From Deltaproteobacteria bacterium (GTDB lineage: Bacteria; Myxococcota; Kuafuiibacteriia; Kuafuiibacteriales; Kuafuiibacteriaceae), in assembly GCA_016703535.1 (NCBI GenBank), contig JADJBV010000001.1, positions 124,001 through 188,000 of the forward strand: 64,000 nt of DNA, read 5' to 3'. The translations under genes were made by a program, and so were the position numbers. The notes beneath the pieces were generated by a model. The model saw nothing but the letters and a program-made list of their open reading frames with translations, did not search any database and was not told the origin of the DNA. Below are positions 1-8,502 of the stretch, piece by piece (position 1 is the stretch's first letter; the number at the start of each line of letters is the position of its first letter).

Positions 1-2001
1 TCTGCGTCGCCAGCTGCAGCGGCGGCTGAGCACGAAGAGCACGAGCATGAGCATGGCGGGCCGTTCGGCGAGCGCTCCGAGCTCGTCTTCAGCCTGGCGT
101 GCGGCGCGCTGACGGGCGTCGGCTGGGGCCTCGAGAAGGCGGGCGCCGCCTCGGTCCTCACGAGCAGCCTCTTCGTGGTCGCGTATGTCCTCGGGTCCTG
201 GTTCACGGTGAAGGAGGTCGCGGTCGCGCTTCGAGCGCGCAAGTTCGAGATCGACTTCCTCATGCTGCTCGCCGCGATCGGGGCGGCGCTCCTCGGCGAG
301 TGGTTCGAGGGGGCTCTGCTGTTGTTTCTCTTCACCCTCGGTCACGGGCTCGAAGGCTACGCTATGCGCCGCGCGCGCAACGCCATCGGCGCGCTGGCGA
401 AGCTCGTCCCAGAGAACGCGCTGCGCATCAACGATGACGGGCGCGAGGAGGATGTGGCGGTAACCGAACTCGTGGTGGGCGACCGCATCCTGGTGAAGCC
501 CAACACGCGCATCCCGGCAGACGGGTTCGTCAGCGCCGGGTCGAGCAGCGTGAATCAGGCGCCGATCACGGGCGAGAGCGTCCCAGTCGACAAGCGACCC
601 GTCCGTGACCTCGATAGCGCCCTGGCCGCTCCCGAGGGTCTGGGAGCGGAGCATCGCGTGTTCGCCGGCACCATCAACGGAGCTGCAGCGATCACCGCCG
701 TGGTCACGAAGACCGCGAGCGAGAGCACGCTCGCTCGCGTCGTGAAGCTGGTGGCCGAGGCCGAGACCCAGAAGTCACCGACACAGCAGTTCACGGACCG
801 CTTCGAGCGCGCGTTCGTGCCCGTCATTCTCCTGGTCGTCGTCGGACTGCTCTTCGCCTGGGTCGTGATCGATGAGCCCTTCGCTCGGAGCTTCTATCGC
901 GCCATGGCCGTACTCGTCGCCGCCAGTCCGTGCGCCCTCGCCATCGCGACGCCGAGCGCCGTCCTGTCTGGGGTCGCGCGTGCGGCGCGGGCCGGTGTCC
1001 TCGTGAAAGGCGGCGCGCACCTCGAGTCGCTCGGCTTGGTTCGAGCGATCGCGTTCGACAAGACCGGTACCCTCACCGAAGGCAAGCCGCGCCTCACCGA
1101 GGTCATCACGCTCGACGGCGCCGACGAGGACGAGCTGCTCGCAGTTGCCGTTGCCGTCGAGAAGCAGTCCGATCATCCGTTGGCAAGCGCGATCGTGGAA
1201 GGCGCCAGCGTGCGGCGCCCTGGTCTCGCGATTCTCGAAGCCTCGGCGGTGGAGGCCGTGATCGGCTATGGGGTTCGCGCGACGGTGGGTGGCGCCGAGG
1301 TGGCGATCGGCAAGCCGGGCCTGTTCACGCGCGATGGGGCGCTACCGCAGAGCGTATCCGACGCCGTGGGCAACCTGCAGAGCGAGGGGCGCACTGTCAT
1401 GGTCGTCCGCTCGGGCTCCCGCTTCCTCGGCGTTCTCGGCGTGATGGATACGCCGCGTGAGAGCGCCGGGGCGGTCGTCGCAGAGCTGCACGCGCTCGGC
1501 GTCGAGCAGACCATCATGCTCACGGGAGACAATCAGCGTGTCGCCGATGCCGTCGCAAGGCACGTGGGCATTCGCGTCGCCCGCGGAGATCTCCTGCCAG
1601 AGCAGAAGGTCGCTGCCATCGCGGAGCTGGCGAACTCGAAGAGCCGGGTAGCGATGGTCGGTGACGGCGTGAACGACGCGCCAGCGATGGCCAACGCCAC
1701 GGTCGGGATCGCGATGGGCGCAGGAGGGTCCGACGTCGCTCTCGAAACCGCAGACGTCGCGCTCATGGCCGACGACCTCCGCGCGTTGCCGTTCGCCGTC
1801 GGCCTGAGCCGCGCCGCCCGTAGCATCATCCGGCAGAACCTCTGGGCGAGCCTAGGCATGGTGGCGTTCCTCATCCCAGCGACCATCTTCGGCTTCGCCA
1901 AGATCGGCGTCGCGGTCGCGCTGCACGAGGGCTCGACCTTGCTCGTCGTCGCGAACGCACTGAGGCTCCTGGCGTACGAGCATCGACGGGGAACGATATG
2001 A
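1..2001 (+). CDS. P1B-4-type heavy-metal translocating ATPase (CoaT/CtpD-like), 5' end cut by window edge
   Basis: The reading frame is open through base 1, so the N-terminus is missing; 667 residues are visible. The first visible residues include a His/Glu-rich stretch (HEEHEHEHGG), a likely metal-binding tail. The protein shows the P-type ATPase motifs: TGES in the actuator domain, SPC in a membrane helix (about residue 309 from the window start) where copper and zinc pumps have CPC, DKTGT with the phosphorylated Asp near 353, an HP motif (SDHPLA) and GDGVNDAP. Near residue 642 is HEGST. SPC plus HEGST is the signature of subgroup P1B-4, whose characterised members export Co2+ or Fe2+ (sometimes Zn2+) across the inner membrane. 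The stop overlaps the next start as ATGA. Codon use (few TTG, many CTC and GCG) differs from the main part of the window. The exact metal cannot be read from sequence. Confidence 0.93.
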   Translation, partial: SASPAAAAAEHEEHEHEHGGPFGERSELVFSLACGALTGVGWGLEKAGAASVLTSSLFVVAYVLGSWFTVKEVAVALRARKFEIDFLMLLAAIGAALLGEWFEGALLLFLFTLGHGLEGYAMRRARNAIGALAKLVPENALRINDDGREEDVAVTELVVGDRILVKPNTRIPADGFVSAGSSSVNQAPITGESVPVDKRPVRDLDSALAAPEGLGAEHRVFAGTINGAAAITAVVTKTASESTLARVVKLVAEAETQKSPTQQFTDRFERAFVPVILLVVVGLLFAWVVIDEPFARSFYRAMAVLVAASPCALAIATPSAVLSGVARAARAGVLVKGGAHLESLGLVRAIAFDKTGTLTEGKPRLTEVITLDGADEDELLAVAVAVEKQSDHPLASAIVEGASVRRPGLAILEASAVEAVIGYGVRATVGGAEVAIGKPGLFTRDGALPQSVSDAVGNLQSEGRTVMVVRSGSRFLGVLGVMDTPRESAGAVVAELHALGVEQTIMLTGDNQRVADAVARHVGIRVARGDLLPEQKVAAIAELANSKSRVAMVGDGVNDAPAMANATVGIAMGAGGSDVALETADVALMADDLRALPFAVGLSRAARSIIRQNLWASLGMVAFLIPATIFGFAKIGVAVALHEGSTLLVVANALRLLAYEHRRGTI

Positions 2002-2624
2002 CCGACGGCGACCGCAGCTACTGGGACAAGCACGCGAAGAACTACGACCGCTCGATGTCGCTCCTCGGACGGCCGATCCCCAGAATGGCTGAGCTGGCCG
2101 GGGAAGCGACGCGCGGCCTCGGGCGCGTGCTCGAGGTGGCAGCCGGCACCGGGCTCGTCACACCTGCGCTCGCCTCGGGCGCAGCAGAGGTCATCGCAAC
2201 CGACTACTCAGCGGCGATGGTGGCCGCGCTCGAGCGGCGCGTGCGAGATGCCGGCGTGACGAACGTGCGATGCGAGCAGGCCGATCTCTACGCCCTCCGG
2301 TTCGACGAAGGGATGTTCGACGCGGTCGTCGCAGCGAACGTCCTTCACCTTGTGCCGGACCTGCCGGGGGCTCTGGCGGCGCTTCGGCGCGTGTTGAAGC
2401 CGGGCGGCCGCGTCATCGTTCCGACCTTCTGCCACGACGAGACCGCGCTCTCGTGGGTCGTCTCGCGGGCGCTGGCTGTGACTGGCTTCCCGGGGCACCG
2501 GCGCTTCACCGCGAAGTCGCTGCAGCAGGTCGTCGAAGACTCGGGCGTCCGCGTGACCCGGACGGAGACGCTACCGGGGCTCATCCCGATCGGCTACGTC
2601 GAGGGGACCTTCGGGCCGGGGTGA
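1998..2624 (+). CDS. Class I SAM-dependent methyltransferase (UbiE-like)
   Basis: The protein has 208 residues with a Rossmann methyltransferase fold. Motif I is VLEVAAGTGLVTPALA at about residues 34-49, the acidic residue closing beta-2 lies in ATDYS, and a VVAANVLHLVPD motif IV region is followed by LRRVLKPGGRVIVPTF. It resembles UbiE/Methyltransf_11 proteins acting on small or lipid molecules, but the substrate is not predictable. The ATG overlaps the ATPase stop by four bases (ATGA), so the two are almost certainly co-transcribed and translationally coupled. That suggests a role linked to metal stress, although this is only inference. Codon use matches the ATPase rather than the genes further right. 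Confidence 0.85.
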   Translation: MTDGDRSYWDKHAKNYDRSMSLLGRPIPRMAELAGEATRGLGRVLEVAAGTGLVTPALASGAAEVIATDYSAAMVAALERRVRDAGVTNVRCEQADLYALRFDEGMFDAVVAANVLHLVPDLPGALAALRRVLKPGGRVIVPTFCHDETALSWVVSRALAVTGFPGHRRFTAKSLQQVVEDSGVRVTRTETLPGLIPIGYVEGTFGPG

Positions 2625-2893
2625 TAGCGCGCTGTTGCGCCCGTGTGGCGCGCCCCGCCGCGGAGGCACCGCTGGGCCGCGCGCCCCCCGACGCCGCGCC
2701 AGTGGTCAACGTGGGCGCACCCGTCGCGCTTGGCCCCCGCATTTGTCGCGGGACACCGCGAATCCGAGAGAGCGTCCCGGCTCGCGCCCCCCAACCACCT
2801 GGATTCGCAGGCGTTCGCATTTCCGGGACAGTGCGAGCGGAGAGAATCTGTCCCGCCGAGAGCGTTGCGAATGGGTTGGTGAACGGCTACAAA

Positions 2894-3103
2894 TGCGGAG
2901 TCTTCGTTCGCCGTTGGCTCACTTCGCCTCCACAGGGGGGATTTGGGCGGGCGCTCACCGGTCCGAGGGACCGGTGGGCTTGGCTACTAAATCCCTCCTG
3001 CGGAGTCTTCGTTCGCCGTTGGTTCACTTCGCCTCCACAGGGGGGATTTGGGCGGGCGCTCACCGGTCCCGGGGGACCGGTGGGCTTGGCTACTAAATCC
3101 CTC
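2894..3103. repeat. Tandem duplication of a 105-bp unit containing a palindrome
   Basis: Unit 1 spans 2894-2998 and unit 2 spans 2999-3103. They differ at only a few positions. Each unit carries an inverted repeat. At 2956-2976 it is a 9-bp stem (CACCGGTCC / GGACCGGTG) with a 3-base loop. At 3061-3082 it is a 10-bp stem (CACCGGTCCC / GGGACCGGTG) with a 2-base loop. The stems contain ACCGGT. Neither is followed by a T-run, so they are poor terminators. The unit encodes no convincing protein in any frame. Confidence 0.85.
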
Positions 3104-3120
3104 TCGCTTCGATGGGGCTC

Positions 3121-3160
3121 GGATCTCGGACTTCGGATCTCGGACTTCGGCTCTCGGCTT
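3121..3160. repeat. Short tandem repeat, 14-bp unit
   Basis: The unit GGATCTCGGACTTC occurs twice without a gap (3121-3134 and 3135-3148) and is followed by a degenerate third copy (GGCTCTCGGCTT). It lies in the gene-free region and resembles a slippage-prone simple repeat. Confidence 0.8.
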
Positions 3161-3230
3161 GGGGGGCGCCGACGTCGCTGACGTCGCCTCTTGGACGGCC
3201 GGCGCTCTGGAACCCGTCGGCCTTCGGCCT

Positions 3231-4067
3231 CTATTCGCCCAGGGTTCGGGTCAACAGGTTGCCGTCGGGGTCGTCGGGCATCCTATCCAAGGCGGTCATG
3301 AACGCCATCGAACCTCGCACGGTGGTCGCGACGATCTCCTTGAGTTCGCCGACGTTGGCGAGGATCTGCCAGTTCGAGATCTCGAAGGTCAAAGCGATGG
3401 TCCCGTGGCGCCAATAGGCATAGTCCGCGAAATCTCCGAAGGCCTTGTAGTCCTGGATTGACTGGAGTGCCTCGAAGTTCGGGCCCATCGCTTCGGCGGC
3501 GACTCGACTGGCGAGCTCCAGGTTGGCGTCCCCGAGAGTTTCTTCCTTGTAGCCCCAAGGCCAGAGCACCGATCTCGCGCCGGAGTGGAAGGCCACCGCA
3601 CCCTTGGGTGAGATCTCGTCGACCAAGTCCTTGACCAGCTCAGCCTCAGGTGCGGTTTCGAAACGAAACCACTCCCGAGGGTAGGGATAGGCGCGGTTGA
3701 GGTCGGCGCCTTCTGCGTTTTTGCGCTTTTGGGCCGCGAGACCGTCCGGGTTCACGACGGGTTGGAGGTAGATGGCGTACTTCTCGAGCAGCTTCGCCAC
3801 CTCGGGCTCGTCCGGGTGCGTGATCAGGTGATCGGCGAGGGCCAACATCGCCTCGGGCGTGGCCAACTCGTCACCGTGGTGGGTTCCGTTGAAGTCGATG
3901 GCAGGGCTGTCCTTCGGATCCCCCTTGAGGGCGCCGGGACCGCAAGTCGGAGGCCGGCCCGGCTCCGCCAGCTTCGACCGAACGTCGATACTGGTCCGTC
4001 TCGGGGTACCCGGTCCGGGCCACGCCTCCATTCCCAGCCTGGCTTCGAGGCGATCGGTCGAGGACAA
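3231..4067 (-). CDS. M14-family zinc carboxypeptidase-like protein, atypical N-terminus
   Basis: Residues from about 55 onward show the M14 pattern. NGTHHGDE supplies a zinc-binding His and Glu (HxxE), NPDG and GADLNRAYP follow in the usual order, AVAFHSG supplies the third zinc His, and TFEI contains the probable catalytic Glu. Such enzymes remove C-terminal residues or cleave peptidoglycan peptides. The core stops at residue 278, which is short for the family. The first 55 residues are Pro/Arg-rich and do not resemble the usual prodomain or signal peptide, so the true start may be elsewhere or the 5' end may be frameshifted. It lies 159 bp downstream of the MscS gene on the same strand. Confidence 0.7.
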   Translation of the reverse strand: MSSTDRLEARLGMEAWPGPGTPRRTSIDVRSKLAEPGRPPTCGPGALKGDPKDSPAIDFNGTHHGDELATPEAMLALADHLITHPDEPEVAKLLEKYAIYLQPVVNPDGLAAQKRKNAEGADLNRAYPYPREWFRFETAPEAELVKDLVDEISPKGAVAFHSGARSVLWPWGYKEETLGDANLELASRVAAEAMGPNFEALQSIQDYKAFGDFADYAYWRHGTIALTFEISNWQILANVGELKEIVATTVRGSMAFMTALDRMPDDPDGNLLTRTLGE

Positions 4068-4226
4068 CCGCGCTGCTGCCCCCTCGGGATGAGACTGACG
4101 CTCACGCGGACCTTTTCGGCGCCCAGCCTCGAACGGTCCTCAGGCGCTGCGCCAGGGTGACTCAATCCGGCCCCGGCGGGCGGCACCGAAGGGTAGGGCG
4201 AAATCTTTGTGCATGACGCCCGGGCC

Positions 4227-5159
4227 CTATCCGCCACGACCTGACTGGCCGTCCGATGGAGAAGGAACTCCGACCGAACGATGGAGCAATGAAGGCGGCA
4301 AGATCCCTCGCTCACGGAACGCCTCGAGCACCTTGAAGTGTACGTCGGTCTCGAAGGGCTTCTCGTACTTGCAGTCGAAGACGTACGGTCGCGCCTTCAG
4401 GTGAAAGGCGACGTAGTCCTGCAGGATGACCTGCTTGGCGAGGACGGGGATCGGCTGCTCGAGGAAGACATAGGGGCTGGTGAGGCAGGCCTCGCGGATG
4501 ATCTCCGCGGCCATCTTGGCGTCCTGATCGACGCCGATGTAGAAGTCCATCGCCACCTGCATCTCGAGGGCGCCGTAGTTGCTGCTCGACGTCACGTCCG
4601 TGAACACCTTGTTGTTCGGGATGGTGATGATGTTGTCGTCGAGGGTGTTCATGCGCACGCTGCGCAAGCCGATCTTGATGATGTCGCCGTATTCACCACC
4701 GTAGGAGACGCGGTCGCCTACCTGGAAGGGGCGATCGAACATGATGGTGATGCCGGCGATGAAGGAGGCCACGAGATCCCGGAGCGCAAAACCAACCGCA
4801 AAAGCCAGGGCACCGCCGATCACCGTCATGGCGGTTGGGTCGACTCGGATGCTGAAGCTCGCGGTGATGGCGATCGTGGCGATATAGACAAAAAAGCGAA
4901 CCGTCGTCTGTACCTTCTGGATCGTCGGGCGGCGATTGGAGAAGCGAGCGCTCAATCGGTCGCTGAAATTGTCGACGACTCGGATCAAGAACATGGCGCC
5001 GATGATGACCGGCACCGACGCCGCTACACCGCCCCACCGAACGAACTCGGCGAGGCGTCCCAAGTCGGGCGCGTCCTGGGCATAGGCCCGGGTGGTCAGG
5101 AGTTGGACCGCGCCGCCAGCGGCGAGGGCAACGATGCGGGACCATGGTTGGCGCTTCAT
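4227..5159 (-). CDS. MscS-family mechanosensitive channel, partner of the upstream membrane ATPase
   Basis: The start is placed at the ATG giving MKRQPWSR because it overlaps the upstream stop as ATGA and yields a signal peptide (cleavage after AYA, about residue 27). The 310-residue protein has membrane segments at roughly 35-60 and 95-130. The MscS pore helix is GGALAFAVGFALRDLVASFI, with its Gly/Ala packing. The beta domain follows (MFDRPFQVGDRVS, then NTLDDNIITIPNNKVF), and a C-terminal alpha/beta domain ends the protein. It is about the size of E. coli MscS. MscS proteins open on membrane tension to release solutes. Here the gene is coupled to a membrane ATPase, which is unusual and suggests the two products work together. 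Confidence 0.92.
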   Translation of the reverse strand: MKRQPWSRIVALAAGGAVQLLTTRAYAQDAPDLGRLAEFVRWGGVAASVPVIIGAMFLIRVVDNFSDRLSARFSNRRPTIQKVQTTVRFFVYIATIAITASFSIRVDPTAMTVIGGALAFAVGFALRDLVASFIAGITIMFDRPFQVGDRVSYGGEYGDIIKIGLRSVRMNTLDDNIITIPNNKVFTDVTSSSNYGALEMQVAMDFYIGVDQDAKMAAEIIREACLTSPYVFLEQPIPVLAKQVILQDYVAFHLKARPYVFDCKYEKPFETDVHFKVLEAFRERGILPPSLLHRSVGVPSPSDGQSGRGG

Positions 5160-8100
5160 GGCGTCCCCAACAGATGGCGGCGTTCGAGCAGTCGAGTGAC
5201 GGCGCGAAGCCACGCCCAAGCGATTCGTACGCGACCACTCCGGCTCTCATAAAAGCCCTGCGCTTCGCCGAACCGGAGATCCTGGACGACTTCGTCTGCC
5301 CGCAGTCGAGTCGCCTCCGCGACAGTCTCTACGGTGGTGGGCGCCAGCTGCAACACCGCTCGCAGGACGAAGAGCGACGAGTCCGGTAGGTGCTCGATTT
5401 TCGAGGCGTCTGGCACCTGCAACGGCCTTACGTGCACGACGGATCCAGCGTCCTCCCCAAGCGAGGCGCGCCAAGCCTCCAAGGCAAGACCCGGATTGCC
5501 CCCGGTGTGATCCCACAACATTCGCTCATAACCTACACGTTTGACCTCCACGGCTTCTTGACGTTCGTCCTCGCTGACCCCGGCGGGGAGTTTGTCGAGC
5601 AGGCTGTCATACCTGGGTACGATCCCCGCGACTTGGCAACGTGCCGCGATCAGGGCGCCGAGTTGACCTTCCCTCCACGGTGAGAGGAGGTGGGTCTCGT
5701 CGAACATCGGTCGCGCGTCGCGAGCTCGCTTGAGCAATGGCCAGACCGACGCGTCCATCGCGAAGACCCAGGTGGTCCGGTTGCTGTGGGCCCGGGCGAA
5801 GGCCATGGCTTGGTCGAACTTGGCGAGCCCTCCGACGCGCGCCTGGATCATCGAGTGGGCGTTGTCGATGAGGATGATGGACGGGGAGGCTTCGGCCACG
5901 GCCTGGAGGTCGGAGGCTCCCGTCTGATCGTGACACTCCACGATCTTCGCCTCCGAAGATCGGAGCGCTACGGCTCGAAGCAGCGACGATTTGCCCATTC
6001 CTCGGGGCGCGACCACCACGATCAGGGCACCGCGTCTGGTCGAGGCTCGGTCCGTTAGGCCCTCGAGCAGTTCGTCGGCGGGGCAACTCAGCCACCGATC
6101 AAAGGGCCTCTCCGGATGAAACTTCTCGAACGCTTCGCCGTTCAAGGGGGCGAGCTCTTCATGCGGGTGCCCCTCGCCGATTCGCTCTATCTCGCGTTTG
6201 AAGAGGTAGGCGTGAATTCGTCTCGCGAGCTCGAAGCCGGAGAGCCTGGCCCGCCCGAACTTCAGGGCCCCGGTCGTGAACAGTAGGACTGCCCCGATCA
6301 TCGCGGCGGCGAAGCTCTTCCACCCGGAGCGGTTCGCCAGGATCCACGCCTGCAGTGGAGTCTTTTTTCGCAGGCGATCGAGCCGGTCGAACACGTCCCC
6401 TCGCCACCACCTCACCAGCAGGAGGAACACCGGGATCGCGGCGAACCAGCAGACGAAGATGACCCAGCTGTAGATCGTGCCTTCGCCGACCAGACGTGCC
6501 CCGAGCACCAGCGCCAGGGCGAGGGTGATCACCGTTCGACCCACCAGTCGCAGCGAGCGCAGCCGCAACTTGCCGGACTGGCCGTCCTCCAAAGAAAGGA
6601 CGGCGCCGCCATCTCCAGAGGCGAGGGCGTTGACGAAGTTGATGACCAAGGAACCGGCGAGGGTCCAGCGCGCCACTGAAAAGAGGAGCTGGAGCTCAAG
6701 GAGATCGCGGGCGTCCTTCGGCAGGAGCCATGAAACGCAGAAGAACAAGAAGATCCACTCGAGGGGCCGGTGGGTCTTCAAGAGGATCCGGAGCGCGCGA
6801 AGACCGACGCTCGGTCTACTCCTCTGCTCGGCGCGATCCGCGGCAGCCAAGCGCGCCTCGCCCCAGATCAGCAACGCTTGTGTTCGTCGTTTGCCCCAAA
6901 AAAACGCCCCAAAAAGCAGCAACAAGGGCAACAGCACCACCGTAATTCGCCACAGAGACACTCCTCCACGTTTGCCGCTGATCAATTTGTTGACCCAAGC
7001 GGTGGCGACTTGTTGGTGATACCAAAGGATGAGGGACAGGTGCCGAGCCTCGGCGCGGGCTTGGTCCCAGCCCGCCGGGGTGAATCCTGTGGTCGCCTCC
7101 CGTTTGTCCGGTGACAAGCTCAAGAGCAAGTTGAGGCGCTCGCGGTTCAGGACATTGATCTCGTCGAGGAGTGATGCGGCTCGTTCGACCTGCAAGGCCC
7201 GCTCGTCGGCTCGCGCCTCTAGGATTGCGCGCTCGACGACAGTGCGGCGTTCACGGGCCGCTTCGGTGGGAAAGTCAGGAGGGAGGTCGGCGAGGGGGTC
7301 GGGGCCCAGCGCCGGAACGCGACTTGCGCCATCAACCAGCGCGTCCAACGCGGCCGATAGGTCGTCCCGAGACGCTCGAAGCGCCCTTCGAAGGGCGTCG
7401 TAGGTGGCGTCCGCTTCAGGTGGACCTGTCGCTTCGCCTTCTCGAACTCGTCGCTGCCACCCGAGTACGACGTCGCGCCGTAGGGCGGTCTCCTCTCGGG
7501 CCCGCTGAAACTCGTCGCGGAGCGCACGGACCTGCATCTCGAGCGCGATGAGGCTGGCGATCTCAGCGGTGACCAGGCGCTCTGTTTCGGAGCGCGCCTC
7601 TTTTGCGGCCTGGAGCGCGCGTTCCCGTTCGGCTTCGATCTCGAGCGCCCGACGTTCTTCGGCGGTTTCTGTCGGTTGGGCTACCTGGCGACGCGCCGCG
7701 TGGGCCTGGAGTAAGTCCGCCCGCTGCTCAGCGCTCAATTGGTAGAACTGGAGCCGCGCTTGGTCGAGCTCCAAACGTTGGAACCACAGGCCCGGATTAA
7801 GGGCGGCGAGTTCGGCGCGTAGGCCCCCCGCGTCAGGGGCGCTGGCGGGACGACCTCGGGTTCGCGTCTTCGGAGGGGCCTCGGGCGGACGGACCGCTTC
7901 GTCAGCCGCGCGAAGAATGGCGCGCACCCGGGCGGCCTCCACCTGCAGCGCGGCTTCGTCGTCCAAGGCCACATCGAACAGAGATTGCGGATCGATCTCT
8001 GGGGCCAGGGTGCCGGCGATGAGCGCCCGAACCTGGGGCGTTTTGGGGTCGGACCTCGCCGTGGAGACGTCCGCAAGGGTGAGGGTCGCGGTGGTCGATT

Positions 8101-8197
8101 CGCCCGCATCTTGCCCGACGGCCGGCGACGTCGACAAAAGGAGCGGCGCAGCGCCAACGATCTGAGCGATCGCCACGCGAAGGAATGGCCTGGCCAT
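5156..8197 (-). CDS. MscK-like coiled-coil membrane protein with C-terminal P-loop ATPase domain
   Basis: The start is set at the ATG giving MARPFLRV, which yields a signal peptide ending near SPAVGQ; the frame extends to 8275. The mature protein has a long Glu/Arg/Ala-rich helical region at about 120-385, like the periplasmic part of the large channels MscK and MscM. About six membrane segments lie between residues 412 and 646. A cytoplasmic P-loop module follows. Walker A is APRGMGKSS at about 730, Walker B is SIILIDNAH at about 773, and WVFAMDASVW resembles a sensor-1 strand. The C-terminus (about 935-1005) looks like a winged helix. No MscS pore domain is present; it is encoded by the next gene, overlapping by ATGA. 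I infer that the two form one channel complex whose opening is linked to ATP binding or hydrolysis. I do not recognise this architecture as a named family. Confidence 0.8.
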   Translation of the reverse strand: MARPFLRVAIAQIVGAAPLLLSTSPAVGQDAGESTTATLTLADVSTARSDPKTPQVRALIAGTLAPEIDPQSLFDVALDDEAALQVEAARVRAILRAADEAVRPPEAPPKTRTRGRPASAPDAGGLRAELAALNPGLWFQRLELDQARLQFYQLSAEQRADLLQAHAARRQVAQPTETAEERRALEIEAERERALQAAKEARSETERLVTAEIASLIALEMQVRALRDEFQRAREETALRRDVVLGWQRRVREGEATGPPEADATYDALRRALRASRDDLSAALDALVDGASRVPALGPDPLADLPPDFPTEAARERRTVVERAILEARADERALQVERAASLLDEINVLNRERLNLLLSLSPDKREATTGFTPAGWDQARAEARHLSLILWYHQQVATAWVNKLISGKRGGVSLWRITVVLLPLLLLFGAFFWGKRRTQALLIWGEARLAAADRAEQRSRPSVGLRALRILLKTHRPLEWIFLFFCVSWLLPKDARDLLELQLLFSVARWTLAGSLVINFVNALASGDGGAVLSLEDGQSGKLRLRSLRLVGRTVITLALALVLGARLVGEGTIYSWVIFVCWFAAIPVFLLLVRWWRGDVFDRLDRLRKKTPLQAWILANRSGWKSFAAAMIGAVLLFTTGALKFGRARLSGFELARRIHAYLFKREIERIGEGHPHEELAPLNGEAFEKFHPERPFDRWLSCPADELLEGLTDRASTRRGALIVVVAPRGMGKSSLLRAVALRSSEAKIVECHDQTGASDLQAVAEASPSIILIDNAHSMIQARVGGLAKFDQAMAFARAHSNRTTWVFAMDASVWPLLKRARDARPMFDETHLLSPWREGQLGALIAARCQVAGIVPRYDSLLDKLPAGVSEDERQEAVEVKRVGYERMLWDHTGGNPGLALEAWRASLGEDAGSVVHVRPLQVPDASKIEHLPDSSLFVLRAVLQLAPTTVETVAEATRLRADEVVQDLRFGEAQGFYESRSGRVRIAWAWLRAVTRLLERRHLLGTP

Positions 8198-8502
8198 GCA
8201 ACAACCCATACACCAGGCCCACGACTCCATCACCCGCGGCTGGTAATCCCTTTCCGCCACGACCTTGGCATCCACGCCCGACCGAACTGACCGCTCAAGA
8301 TAGGCCGGGCCTGGGTCCAGGTGGATGGTCGGTGCGCATCATCATCCGCACCTCCATTGCCGATGCCGCTCGACCCGGAGCTTTTGTCGTGGGAGCCTCC
8401 CTCTGCGTTTCCAAGGAACGGGTGCGGCGTCTCAATCGCCGCAGGAACAAGGATGGTCGGGCCGCCATCCCGGATCGGCGAACCGAGCCGAGAAGGAAGA
8501 CC
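8198..8502. promoter_or_regulatory. Divergent intergenic region between the membrane ATPase and nhaA
   Basis: This 305-bp stretch separates divergent genes and should contain both promoters. No convincing paired -35/-10 hexamers, operator palindrome or RNA structure was found by eye. The nhaA frame is open through it, but its translation here is Arg/Pro-rich and unlike NhaA. Confidence 0.4.

Larger units (their letters stand above)
2625..3230. other. 606-bp gene-free region with duplicated and palindromic sequence
   Basis: No open frame here looks like a protein gene; the frames that exist are Arg/Pro-rich shadows. The region holds a tandem duplication (2894-3103), two palindromes inside it, and a short tandem repeat (3121-3160). 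It also marks the boundary between the compositionally different ATPase/methyltransferase pair and the rest of the window, so it may be a recombination junction. Confidence 0.6.
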
